Source of the DNA: Maniola hyperantus
Lineage: Eukaryota; Arthropoda; Insecta; Lepidoptera; Nymphalidae
Direction: 5' to 3'
Assembly (NCBI RefSeq): GCF_902806685.2
Contig: NC_048546.1
Span: 5,146,001-5,210,000 of the forward strand
DNA: 64,000 nucleotides
A model generated the notes under the pieces. The model was not told where the DNA came from. It saw only the letters and a program-made list of their open reading frames with translations, and did not search any database. Below, piece after piece: positions 43,023 through 52,117 of the stretch (position 1 is its first letter; every line of letters begins with the position of its first letter). The position numbers and the translations under genes were made by a program.

Positions 43023-43442
43023 AAATGAAATTCTTTATTTCAATTCAATTAATTGAATGAAGTAAAATTGAATTAGAGTTTATTTTTTTTGGAGCTACAA
43101 TTTCCGTGAAAATCCGGATATAAAAAATATCAAAAAATATCTACGTCATAGGTATGTCATAAGATACCATACAAATAGTTCTATGATGACTACTTCGTAA
43201 CGTATTTTCATGGACTGATCAGATGAATGCGTAACGCCCTGAGGGCTGATTTCCAATCGCCAAGAGACTCTAGATAAGCTGATTTCCAATACAAAAACTG
43301 TCAAAACATTAAAACTCTTTTAGGTATTATATTATTATTTAAGGATTAAGAAATCAGCCCTTAAATAAATACAGGTAAACATTTTTATTTTAGTAGGTAC
43401 CTACTTTAAATATTTGAAAATAATTTTACAAAAGAAATCGAT
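43023..43442. other. AT-rich DNA flanking tRNA-Phe
   Basis: TTTTG at about 43431-43435 on the - strand side (CTTTTGT after the tRNA) can serve as a Pol III terminator. Otherwise nothing recognised. Confidence 0.4.
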
Positions 43443-43515
43443 TGCCGAAACCCGGGATTGAACCGGGGACCTTTAGATCTTCAGTCTAACGCTCTCCCAA
43501 CTGAGCTATTTCGGC
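43443..43515 (-). tRNA. tRNA-Phe (GAA)
   Basis: 73 nt. The acceptor stem GCCGAAA pairs fully with TTTCGGC and the discriminator base is A. The D arm carries A box TAGCTCAGTTGGGAGAGC, the anticodon arm is TTAGACTGAAGATCTAA with GAA, and the T arm is CCCCGGTTCAATCCCGGG with B box GGTTCAATCC. It has no intron and no mismatched stem, and it matches the conserved animal tRNA-Phe as I know it. A CTTTTG run about 10 nt downstream fits Pol III termination. A genuine gene, unlike the SINE heads in the window. Confidence 0.97.
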
Positions 43516-43962
43516 GATGATTATGTTATGGAAATTACAACAAGTAATATAAGTATAGTCCGCAAAAAATGACTCCTCCCGCGCCATTTTAACTCTGGGT
43601 CCACTGTCATGTCTAAAGTACGGTTTACACATTAAAATAAGGTCTAAAATCGTACTTTTGACATGAAATTTGACACAAAAAGTTTAAATAACGCCCTCAG
43701 TTGAGGACAATATGATGATTAACTTAGCTTTTTAAAATAACGAAGCTCTGGCACTCGCGGGCACTTCTTTCTATTGCTTGTTGTTTAAGGCCCTTTAAAA
43801 AGATAAGGCAGTGCTAAGTTGATATTATAGCGAACATTTTGCTCTCGCATCATTCATCATCATCATCATCATTGTCATTTTGCAGTTACAAAGTTTCGAG
43901 TAGACCACCCAGATTTATCACTTTATTTTATCACCAACCACCAACTCAATAATCAATAGGTA
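43516..43962. other. Unassigned DNA with a (CAT)n tract
   Basis: (CAT)n at about 43852-43872 is probably the tail left from a family C SINE. AAAGTACGGTTTACAC ... CGTACTTT near 43615-43662 is a weak inverted repeat. Confidence 0.4.
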
Positions 43963-44287
43963 CTAATATGCGAAAGATTGTCTGTGTTTCTGTCTGTCTT
44001 TCTCTCTGCTAGCTTTTCACGGCTCATTCGTTTGACCGATTTTAATGAAAGAACATGATTTAGTTTACATCCTGGGGACGGACATAGGTAAATTTTTATC
44101 CCGAAAAATCAAAGAGATCCCACGGAATTCTTAAAGGCCCATCCTTTAACCGATTTTTATGAAATTTGGTACAGGACATCTTGTTTCCCGGCGACTGACA
44201 TAGGCCCCGTTTTATCCCGGAAAAACAAAGAGCTCCCACGGAATTTTTAAAATCCTTAATCCCTCGCGGAAGTCGGGAGCATCGTCT
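43963..44287 (+). mobile_element. Helitron-like element with internal duplication
   Basis: 'actaatatgcgaaagattgt', GTCTGTCTTTCTCTCTGCTA and 'cacggctcattcgtttgacc', then the body repeats after 'aaaggcccatcctttaaccg'. It ends near 'cgcggaagtcgggagcatcg' with the CTAG altered to CTAT. The same duplicated layout is seen at 1-283. Confidence 0.7.
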
Positions 44288-44354
44288 ATTCGTCGTCGTT
44301 AAAGCCTAAATACTGCACATATCAATGTATTTTTAATTTTATCTTCCCTTCCAG

Positions 44355-44433
44355 CGTTAAAACTTAATTCGGCTAAAGGCCACCGTGACTGGCGACTCTC
44401 CAATTTGGGGCTGGGAGCCGCCGCGGGACGCAG
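44355..44433 (+). CDS. Candidate internal exon of an unknown gene
   Basis: 79 bp between a pyrimidine-rich acceptor (TTTTATCTTCCCTTCCAG) and a donor (CAG then GTAGCT). Only one frame is open: two bases completing a codon, 25 codons (LKLNSAKGHRDWRLSNLGLG then AAAGR) and two bases over. GC content is well above the flanks and no copy is seen elsewhere in the window. No family recognised. It could equally be a chance GC-rich island. Its end phase fits the start phase of the candidate at 60334-60358. Confidence 0.35.
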
Positions 44434-44642
44434 GTAGCTTCATTAATTGAGTATTAAACACGTATCGGCACAAAAAGGCCAAAGCATAAAGACAATGAAT
44501 TTCACCTACCTTGATAACTTAATTTGGAAGAGCTCTCTCTGAAGAAACAATTGCATGGAGTAGACAGTCGAAATCGAAAATTTTGGAAGAAGCCTCCAAT
44601 CCAGAAGGAATGACTGAATGCCATAATACATATTTTTTAAAT

Positions 44643-44692
44643 TCAGATAAGAATTAGCCCTTGACTGCAATCTCATCTGGTGGTAAGTGATG
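44643..44692 (-). mobile_element. SINE family B end fragment
   Basis: 'aattagcccttgactgcaat' followed by CTCATCTGGTGGTAAGTGAT, the 3' end of family B, directly followed by a MITE. Confidence 0.55.
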
Positions 44693-44693
44693 A

Positions 44694-44875
44694 TGCAGAA
44701 AATAATGTAAGTACATCGACCTTTAGAAAGATATAGCGGTTTTGTAGAGCGTTGTCTCTGTCGTTGAGACCCACAAAACGTCATACAGGCGTGAGTGACA
44801 GAGACAACGCTCTACAAAGGCGAAATCTCTTTTTAAAGGTACAGTATTTTCTGCCGCGTATTATGTTTTTTTGTT
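44694..44875. mobile_element. MITE family E, copy 2
   Basis: GCAGAAAATAATGTA at the left and GGCAGAAAATACTGTA in reverse at the right. Inner arms GTAGAGCGTTGTCTCTGTC and GACAGAGACAACGCTCTAC pair perfectly. Relative of 6099-6264. Confidence 0.85.
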
Positions 44876-45509
44876 TAAACATTATGTGAAACTGTTAAGG
44901 CACACTCCTAGAAAATATAGTTTGGTACATTGGAGATAGGTATATCAGTTTTAGTTCCGTAACTGTGAAAAAAATTAAGAGTTGCAAAAAATATATTTGG
45001 AGTCCATTTCATGACATTCTCTGTTCAAAAAAAGTTCATCTTCGTCGGCGTCGTTTGAGGGGAAAACGTCTGAATAATAACACCGATCTCACGTTAAAAT
45101 GTTACTGACTCTACCTACAACGGTGATCCGGTAGAGATAAGAGATTTATGAGCAAAAACTGTTTCATAACTTATTCACATTGCTTGTAAATTATTAAGCT
45201 TTTTGGCTTAAATTGATTGATATTAATATTCTCCAAGAATCAGTGTTTAACTGATTTAAATTTTTGGCTGTAATTTTCTGCTCAATTGACACAAAAACAA
45301 GATAACATTTTTATATTTTAACTTAACTGTTGATTTTCTTGATTTGTTAAGTATTAAGATGACTTGTAGGTCTACTCTATGAATTCTTGTCCTAGTGTTG
45401 TTTTTGAAAACACGAATCTCAAAAGTGCTTTTTTTAAAGTTTCGATTGGTGTCCCGTTGAAGATCTTTATAATTAATTTTGTATGCCATTCATGTCATTT
45501 AATATTCAA
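44876..45509. other. AT-rich DNA, no gene seen
   Basis: Overlapping short frames on both strands at 45256-45597 show no recognised product. Confidence 0.3.
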
Positions 45510-45597
45510 ACTCCCTAGCCGCAATCAAACCTACGACCCCTACGACCTCACGGACATTTTAACTACTGCTCCAACAGTTAACTCATCTCTCCTTTAA
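45510..45597 (-). mobile_element. Possible SINE head (tRNA-like)
   Basis: In reverse, GAGTTAACTGTTGGAGCAG resembles an A box and GTAGGTTTGATTGCGG a B box at about the right spacing. One copy only; low certainty. Confidence 0.3.
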
Positions 45598-45941
45598 TCG
45601 ACCTGTGTTAAATATCTTGGAAAGGCATCCGTAACTAATCAATGCCTCTAATGACTTGGTATAAATTTACCACTAATAGCGTTTTAGGGCGGCGCCCTTT
45701 AAAAGGGGTATAATTGGGCCATTTTAAGGGTGCATCGTCACCATGCACTGTTAAGGCATAGCTCTCATTAGATACATAAAATGAAATCTCTTAACTTGAC
45801 TACAAGGTTAGAAATCTATGTAAGTAGGTACTTACTAGGTACGTGTTGCTTGTTGACTAATACCATGTGACTACCAAAATAGTCATTAGATTTTTTGAGG
45901 TGTCATTGGCTTCGTTTTAGCTTTATGCGTTTTCAGCTTCA
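45598..45941. other. Unassigned DNA
   Basis: Nothing recognised. Confidence 0.3.
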
Positions 45942-46339
45942 TTTACGCCAGAGCAACAGTGCGAGTTAGTTAATAAGTGCAGTGCCCCCCTCTGGTGAGG
46001 GGGCTGCACACTGCACGCACAATAGAAGGTTACCGATAAGCAATTTTAGCTCATTCTTGAGCAATTTTGACCCATTATATTTTGTTCATCCCTGCATTTA
46101 CTTAAAAACGTATTCATACTACATTGTAGAAAATTTTCTGTTTTATTAAATTGGAAGACAATATTTTGCAATTTATAAATAGTTTGTTTCTTACTCTTTT
46201 AAAATCTATTCTTATAAAATTCTTGTAAAATTCATGCTCCGCCATTTTTGAGCACTATTAAAAAGAAAAAGATGCAGATACTCTAAATTTAGTTAAGAAA
46301 AAGACAACAGAATCGGCGCCATTGTTGCTCTAGCGTAAA
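45942..46339. mobile_element. DNA element with TTTACGCYAGAGCAACA termini
   Basis: TTTACGCCAGAGCAACAGTG at the left and TTTACGCTAGAGCAACAATG in reverse at the right: 20 bp with two mismatches. About 400 bp, no transposase frame. The inner GTGCAGTGCCCCCCTCTGG / GGGGGCTGCACACTGCAC forms a separate hairpin near 45978-46015. Confidence 0.8.
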
Positions 46340-46386
46340 ACAGCCTTTATAGGCACTAATTTATGTCATAATTTAAGTTCAGTAAT

Positions 46387-46667
46387 CATAGATAGATAGA
46401 TAGATAGATAGAAATACTTTATTGCACACAAAAAATAATCATGTTGGACATGAAAAATAAAAATAAACCAGAAAAACAAGTCAGTCTGTCAGTCTATCTG
46501 CTAGGTTTTCACGGTCCATCCGTTCAACCGATTTTGATGAAATTTGGTATAGATATAGCTTGCATCCCGGGGAAGAACAAAGGCTACTTTTGATCTCGGA
46601 AAATTAAAGTTCCCACGGGATTTTTAAAACCTAAATCCACGCGGATGAAGTCGCGGGCATCATCTAG
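46387..46667 (+). mobile_element. Helitron-like element with (GATA)n
   Basis: Begins at an (ATAG)n run (46387-46412), then 'aaatactttattgcacacaa', GTCAGTCTGTCAGTCTATCT, 'ccatccgttcaaccgatttt', 'cccacgggatttttaaaacc' and the 3' hairpin CCACGCGGATGAAGTCGCGG, ending CATCATCTAG before T. Its 3' half is very well preserved. Confidence 0.8.
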
Positions 46668-47375
46668 TAGCTAATAAAAATACAGTTCCTAAAATTATTT
46701 ATTGTAAAAAATACCGTACCTACCTACTTACCAAGTTTTTAAAATAAGTTTTCAAAAAAAAAATTGGCGCGTTTATCATGAATTCTTTTATTAAAAATAC
46801 AGCCTCCCTTTAATGAAAGCGCCTCAATGTCTGTGGCTGTCAAAAAACGATTAGGTTTTTGATTTATTTATAACACACCCTTTGTCCTTCAGAGGGCGAA
46901 ATGATCAATCCCTCGAACTAAAGATACAGATAATGAAAGGTTGGTAGCTCTTTGATAATATTGTCGTTGTTGTAGAATGTAGGCTATCGTTCGGAATGTA
47001 AACTTATACCGGGAATCGGATCAAAAGGATTTGAAAATTTGCTGCTATTTTCTAAAGAAAAACATGTACTTATTACGTACTTTATTTAAAAAGCACAAAA
47101 CTCCGTAATGTTAGAGGTGCGTACCCGGGATCGAACCCATTACCATTCTAATAGGAGGCCGGCTATCACCACTCTGACCTATGTGTACCTACCTAAACAA
47201 ATGCTTCTGATCTTCGAATTCATTATATTATTATGATCCAGGAATCAGAGTCACCGTCTTCTGGCATACGTAATCTAATAAATCTTAGCACCCGGATCCT
47301 GGCCATTCCCGGTTATAGAGTGCCATTGGCACACAGTAAGGATATTATGATATACAGAGGTTCGATGCAGCCGTA
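46668..47375. other. Unassigned DNA with a SINE head scrap
   Basis: At 47086-47170 'cacaaaactccgtaatgtta' and GTACCCGGGATCGAACCCA are a reverse family C SINE head. Otherwise nothing recognised. Confidence 0.4.
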
Positions 47376-47955
47376 CTAAGGCCATTACGAATGTGCGAAC
47401 GGGGTCAAAAATCATTCCGCGGCATTCTCACAACGTAAACATACGTTCTCACAACGTAGACATAGCTCAACGGATTGAAGTGGCAATGGGCAGGACACAT
47501 AGTTCGTAAAACCGATAAACGTTGGGGTCCCAAGGTGCTGAAATGGCGACCTCGCACCGGAAGACGCAGTGTTGGAAGACCCCACACTAGGTGGACGGAT
47601 GCCATCAAACGAGTCGCAGAGAGCCGCTGGATTCAGGCGGCGCAAGACCTTGGCGTGTGGAAGTCCCTACAAGAGACCTATGTCCAGCAGTGGACGTCTA
47701 TCGGTTGATGATGATGATGATAATGAAACATACGTTGTGAGAATGCCGCAGAAGTCATTATCGATAACGGGATGCCGTTCGGACGCAGGTAGGTTAAATA
47801 GTATAGGCGATTTTCGTAACCTTTTATTGACTATCGACAAATTATTTTGTTACTGTTAGACACAACACCAGAGCATGAGGTTTCAGTTCCATAAGGTCTG
47901 TAAGTGCGAGCGATAGGTCTGATAAACATTGTTCGCACGTTCGTAATGGCCTTAG
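47376..47955. mobile_element. TA-flanked DNA transposon carrying an RTE fragment
   Basis: CTAAGGCCATTACGAATGTG at the left and CTAAGGCCATTACGAACGTG in reverse at the right (25 bp, one mismatch), bordered by TA at 47374-47375 and 47956-47957. Inner segments GCGGCATTCTCACAACGTA also pair. The TA duplication suits Tc1/mariner-like mobilisation. The centre is occupied by a LINE 3' end. Confidence 0.85.
47463..47725 (+). mobile_element. RTE-type LINE 3' end nested in the DNA transposon
   Basis: The + frame 47475-47708 reads LKWQWAGHIVRKTDKRW, KVLKWRPRTGRRSVGRPHTR, WTDAIKRVAESRWIQAAQDL and VQQWTSIG then stop. This is the conserved C-terminal tail of RTE-clade reverse transcriptases in arthropods (W-A-G-H-I/V ... 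R-S-V-G-R-P ... R-W-x-D ... QQWT). A (GAT)n tail follows, the same tail as SINE family C. Only the last 78 codons survive. Confidence 0.85.
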
Positions 47956-48640
47956 TATTCTAGACATAGCTATTAGCGGTATAGTGTAAACGAAAGAGAT
48001 CGAAGTTATCAAAAATTGCTCTCTGACTGTTCACACTGCCGGCGACGACTCGCTTTACTAGTTTTTCGCCGAGCGACGAGCTTTCAAAAATAAACTCGCT
48101 CAGCGATATTCGTTCAGCGATGCTCGCTAGCTTGAACACGTGTCGCCCGTGCAGGTTTGCACAGGACTGAGCGACAGCGGGCGAATGGCGCGAGTAATCG
48201 CTCGTCGCACTTGCACACTCGCTTATAGCCCGGCGACAAAACTATCCTCGCGACCTCCATTAAAGGGTCGTCGTTGTCATCATTTACCACGAGATCAAAG
48301 GCTTCGGACTTCTGTGTTTTTCTTTGTACTGTGGCATTGGCCTTAACCCTAGCCGCAGCGTAGGGGCAACGCGTGATGGAATTCGAAACAATACCCCATC
48401 AACCTGCGAGTCGCACTCGTTTTGCTTTGCTGATAACTGTTCACCGGCTAGTAGGTAGCTATATTATTGACGACGGGTTTTGCTTTACTTAGGTACCTAG
48501 GTAAATTGTTTACTAGCATTGGCCACGATATTGTCCGAGTTGACTTAAGAGTCCAAGAATCCCGTAAGACCATATTTTGTTTTCCCCGCATAAAAAATTG
48601 CATAGTAGATTATACTCCTTGCAAAGAAATCTCTACATAG
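47956..48640. other. CpG-rich region, possible decayed palindromic element
   Basis: 48025-48260 has many GCTCGC, GAGCGA and GGCGACGA words (for example CCGGCGACGACTCGCTTTAC near the left and CACTCGCTTATAGCCCGGCG near the right), suggesting an old inverted repeat. The termini could not be fixed. No gene is seen. Confidence 0.4.
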
Positions 48641-49493
48641 TCTACACTAATATTATAAAGAGGAAAACTTTGTTTGTTTGTTTGTTTGTTTGTTTGTTTG
48701 TTTGTTTGTTTGTTTGTTTGTTTGTACTGAATAGGCTCAAAAACTACTGGACCGATTTTAAAAATTCTTTCACCATTCGAAAGCTACATTATCCACGAGT
48801 AACATAGGCTATATTTTATTTTGGAAAAAAATAGGGTTCCGTAAGATATTTGGGTTTTTCGGACACAAGGTGTAAAAAATCAACCAGAAAAGTTACTTAT
48901 TTTGCGTACGCTGCCTAAACTATAAAAGATAGAACCATAAAATGTTCTAATTAATTGTAGATCTTATAAATATCTACAAAAAAGTCCGCGACACACTATA
49001 CCCATCTATGTCGAGTGAGGCACAGCAACCATTTTTTTATTTAAAAATCTTGAATTTTTTTTGGACTACATTTAAACGCGTTTATTTTACTCATGCTATT
49101 AATCCTTATCAAAATAAATGATTTCATCACTAAGAACAGTTTATGGAGATAATATTTGGTCTTTGAATGATTAAAATTGGACGTTTGGTTTTGAAGTTAT
49201 GGCGAAATTAAAATATTACGATTTCTGCTGCACGGCCCGTTGTCTACACTATAATATTATAAAGAGGAAAACTTTGTTTGTTTGTTTGTTTGTTTGTTTG
49301 TTTGTTTGTTTGTTTTATTATATAAAGAGGTAATGTCGTTAAGTTTGTTTGTAGGGGGTAATCTTTAGAACTACTGAACCGATTTTAAAAATTCTTTCAC
49401 CAGTAGAAAGCTACATTATTCCTGAGTGACATAGGCTATACGGGATCTTTAAAAACCTAAATCTACGCGGGCGAAGCCGCGGGGATCAGCTAG
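48641..49493 (+). mobile_element. Helitron, left arm of an inverted pair
   Basis: Starts TCTACACTAATATTATAAAG, has a (GTTT)n array at 48670-48725, and ends GAAGCCGCGGGGATCAGCTAG before T, with a perfect CGCGGGCGAAGCCGCGGG-type hairpin. Two related blocks (ending in 'acataggctata') occur in tandem inside it. At 49235-49320 it holds an extra partial 5' end (TCTACACTATAATATTATAA and a second GTTT array) absent from the right arm. No Rep/helicase frame. Confidence 0.88.
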
Positions 49494-49538
49494 TATAAAA
49501 TAAAGTCGCTTCCCGCGTCCCGCGTATGTATGTATGTA
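49494..49538. other. 45-bp spacer between the inverted Helitrons
   Basis: Contains 'aagtcgcttcccgcgtcccg' and (GTAT)n. It would be the loop of the large hairpin. Confidence 0.8.
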
Positions 49539-50279
49539 CTAGCTGATCCCCGCGGCTTCGCCCGCGTAGATTTAGGTTTTTAAAGATCCCGTATAGCCTA
49601 TGTCACTCAGGAATAATGTAGCTTTCTACTGGTGAAAGAATTTTTAAAATCGGTTCAGTAGTTCTAAAGATTACCCCCTACAAACAAACTTAACGACATC
49701 GGGCCGTGCAGCAGAAATCGTAATATTTTAATTTCGCCATAACTTCAAAACCAAACGTCCAATTTTAATCATTCAAAGACCAAATATTATCTCCATAAAC
49801 TGTTCTTAGTGATGAAATCATTTATTTTGATAAGGATTAATAGCATGAGTAAAATAAACGCGTTTAAATGTAGTCCAAAAAAAATTCAAGATTTTTAAAT
49901 AAAAAAATGGTTGCTGTGCCTCACTCGACATAGATGGGTATAGTGTGTCGCGGACTTTTTTGTAGATATTTATAAGATCTACAATTAATTAGAACATTTT
50001 ATGGTTCTATCTTTTATAGTTTAGGCAGCGTACGCAAAATAAGTAACTTTTCTGGTTGATTTTTTACACCTTGTGTCCGAAAAACCCAAATATCTTACGG
50101 AACCCTATTTTTTTCCAAAATAAAATATAGCCTATGTTACTCGTGGATAATGTAGCTTTCGAATGGTGAAAGAATTTTTAAAATCGGTCCAGTAGTTTTT
50201 GAGCCTATTCAGTACAAACAAACAAACAAACAAACAAACAAACAAACAAACAAACAAACAAAGTTTTCCTCTTTATAAT

Positions 50280-50311
<32 letters not shown>

Positions 50312-50318
50312 GTGTAGA
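49539..50318 (-). mobile_element. Helitron, right arm of the inverted pair
   Basis: The reverse complement of the left arm, with CTAG at 49539-49542 and no base difference found by eye along the body. Differences are only indels: the left arm's extra block at 49235-49320 is absent, the (CAAA)n array is of different length, and an (AAT)n run at 50281-50311 splits the 5' end TCTACACT from AATATTATAAAG. Confidence 0.88.
50216..50265. repeat. (CAAA)n microsatellite inside the Helitron
   Basis: About 12 uninterrupted units. It is the counterpart of (GTTT)n at 48670-48725 in the left arm. Confidence 0.9.
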
Positions 50319-50374
50319 TAAGTGTAGATAAATGGTAGGGCTCCAAATTACCTCTCAGTTGTTATTTCTCCATT

Positions 50375-50630
50375 TTTAGGATTCCGTACCTCAAAAGGAA
50401 AAACGGAACCCTTCACTGCACACACAGGATCACTTTGTTGGTTTGTTGTCTGTCTGTCTGTCTGTCAAGACATCTACAGGGTACTTCCCGTTGATCTAGA
50501 ATCATGAAATTTGACAGGGAAGGTAGGTTTTATAGCAGACATTAGGGGGAATATCTGAAAACCGTGAATTTGTGGTCACAGCATCACACAAAAAAAAAAA
50601 AATTGTAGTCATGAACCGACCCCAAAAAAT
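50375..50630 (-). mobile_element. GGTTCCGTAC repeat family, reverse copy
   Basis: 'ttccgtacctcaaaaggaaa', AACGGAACCCTTCACTGC, (CTGT)n, 'cttcccgttgatctagaatc' and 'gaaaaccgtgaatttgtggt' match 13973-14400 in reverse, truncated. Confidence 0.75.
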
Positions 50631-50827
50631 ATTATTAGGGAACTATATCAACTCTTGTATACATAATATATTCAGTAATAAATTAAATTATTTTTAAATT
50701 TTTAGTGTTTGAGTATCGAAGTCGGTTTTTTGTAAAAAAAAATATTTCACAATTTTTAGTGGCCCCATGGTAATAAAATATGCTATGCCTGGTTAAAAAT
50801 CTACTGTTTACTAAGCTATTACACTGA

Positions 50828-51064
50828 TCGCGAGCAATTTACTCTTATCCGTTGAGGAGTTCCATTATCTATCTTCGAAGATGTTCATCAGATCTTCTCC
50901 AAATTTAAATGGGACCAACTTTGAAGTACACCCTTTCAAACAAAAAAAGAATTTTCAAAATCGGTCCAGGCGTCTTCGAGTAATCGAGGAACATACATAA
51001 AAAATAAAAAATAAAAGATTCCGACGAATTGAGAACCTCCTCCTTTTTTTGAAGTCGGTTAATA
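50828..51064 (+). mobile_element. GAAGTCGGTT repeat (family M), copy 1
   Basis: 'tactcttatccgttgaggag', 'ccattatctatcttcgaaga', 'aaatcggtccaggcgtcttc' and TTGAGAACCTCCTCCTTTTT then 'gaagtcggttaataa'. It matches 56156-56388 closely. Its left end (near 50700-50740) is rearranged: GAAGTCGGTTTTTTGT there is in the opposite sense. Confidence 0.75.
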
Positions 51065-51224
51065 AATAGTGCGGAGGGCAAAAAGAATCACCAACTGAGT
51101 TGGTTGGCTCCGCGAAATGATAAGACCAAGCTGGATAGGTTCATCGGTTCATTGACGTAGGAAAAGTTTTTAAATGCCACAAAAATCGGCGATAAAAAAA
51201 AATTATAACAAATAAGCAGCAAAA

Positions 51225-51343
51225 AGCCAACATCACGTGGTGTTCCCAGGCGGTCACCCATCCAAGTACTGACCACGCCCGATGTTGCTTAACTTCGGTG
51301 ATCGGACGAGAACCGGTGTATTCAACATGGTATGGACGTTGGC
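51225..51343 (-). rRNA. 5S ribosomal RNA, full length
   Basis: 119 nt on the - strand, beginning GCCAACGTCCATACCATGTT and ending CCACGTGATGTTGGCT. Helix I closes (GCCAACGTC with GATGTTGGC, one G-U). The internal Pol III promoter is present: A box AAGTTAAGCAACATCGGGCG and C box 'gtacttggatgggtgaccg'. The T run TTTTT directly after the 3' end is a terminator. Upstream is AT-rich (TATTTTACCCTATTATTC), in line with the TATA-like element insect 5S genes need. It is a single copy, away from any tandem array. The + and - frames over it are artefacts. Confidence 0.97.
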
Positions 51344-51969
51344 GAATAATAGGGTAAAATAGTGGTACGAATTGTAAGTGTTTACGCAACGAAAGAGCAT
51401 CAGAGATTTTTTTAAACCGACTCATCCAATTAAAATTTTGCTTGATTGTTCATACTATTTGGTTCACATCGTGAATATATAACACTTATTTGCAAAGACC
51501 TTCAACATATAAAATAACAGTGTCATCTAGCGTTACTTTAAGGAACTGCTAAGTACAATGATATTACATTTTGCACTGTGCAGCGCAGCACTGCTAAAAA
51601 AAATATAAGTGTGGAACATATTACAAGGACTTCCTGCTAGATGACGCTGTACATAATAATAGTAAAAAGAACTTACACTAGATGTCGCTAGAATACAAAA
51701 GTTTGAAATGCGTTTATATAGGTAATTAAATTTAGAAATTATTTTACATTTTCAATTAAAAAAAACTTCAGTTAAGTAAGTAGGTAGGTACTTTATGTAG
51801 GTAGGTTAATTTTACATTAAGTTAAATAAGTAATAATAATAATTATTATAGTGCATTTATCTATGAACATTTTTAATCGAGGTAGAGGTATAAAAATTAG
51901 GAACCCACAGAATAGAGAATAAGCACTAACAATAAAAATCAGAAAATTCTCAAAATTCACAAAAACATA
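51344..51969. other. Unassigned DNA between 5S rRNA and tRNA-Met
   Basis: 'gtcatctagcgttactttaa' near 51512 and 'cttcctgctagatgacgctg' near 51630 form an imperfect inverted pair about 130 bp apart, and TAGATGTCGCTAG follows at 51680. This may be a decayed MITE. No gene is seen. Confidence 0.4.
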
Positions 51970-52042
51970 TGCCCCGGGTGAGGATCGAACTCACGACCTT
52001 AAGATTATGAGACTTACGCGCTGCCTACTGCGCTACCGAGGC
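51970..52042 (-). tRNA. tRNA-Met (CAU), elongator type
   Basis: 73 nt. Acceptor GCCTCGG pairs with CCGGGGC (one U-G) and the discriminator base is A. A box TAGCGCAGTAGGCAGCGCG, anticodon loop CTCATAA, T arm GTGAGTTCGATCCTCAC with B box GGTTCGA-like GAGTTCGATCC. The anticodon stem keeps the U-U pair usual for eukaryotic elongator tRNA-Met. A TTTTT run lies within 15 nt downstream (- strand). The D-loop and stems fit a functional gene; one acceptor pair differs from the common consensus but is compensated. Confidence 0.95.
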
Positions 52043-52117
52043 TTGCGTAACTCATTGAAAATTAAAGATCAAGTACTTACGTCATAGTCTTACATAATAA
52101 TGCTTTATCACGTCATA

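Noticed and set aside
51088..51425. Overlapping - strand frames
   Set aside because: They lie across the 5S rRNA gene.
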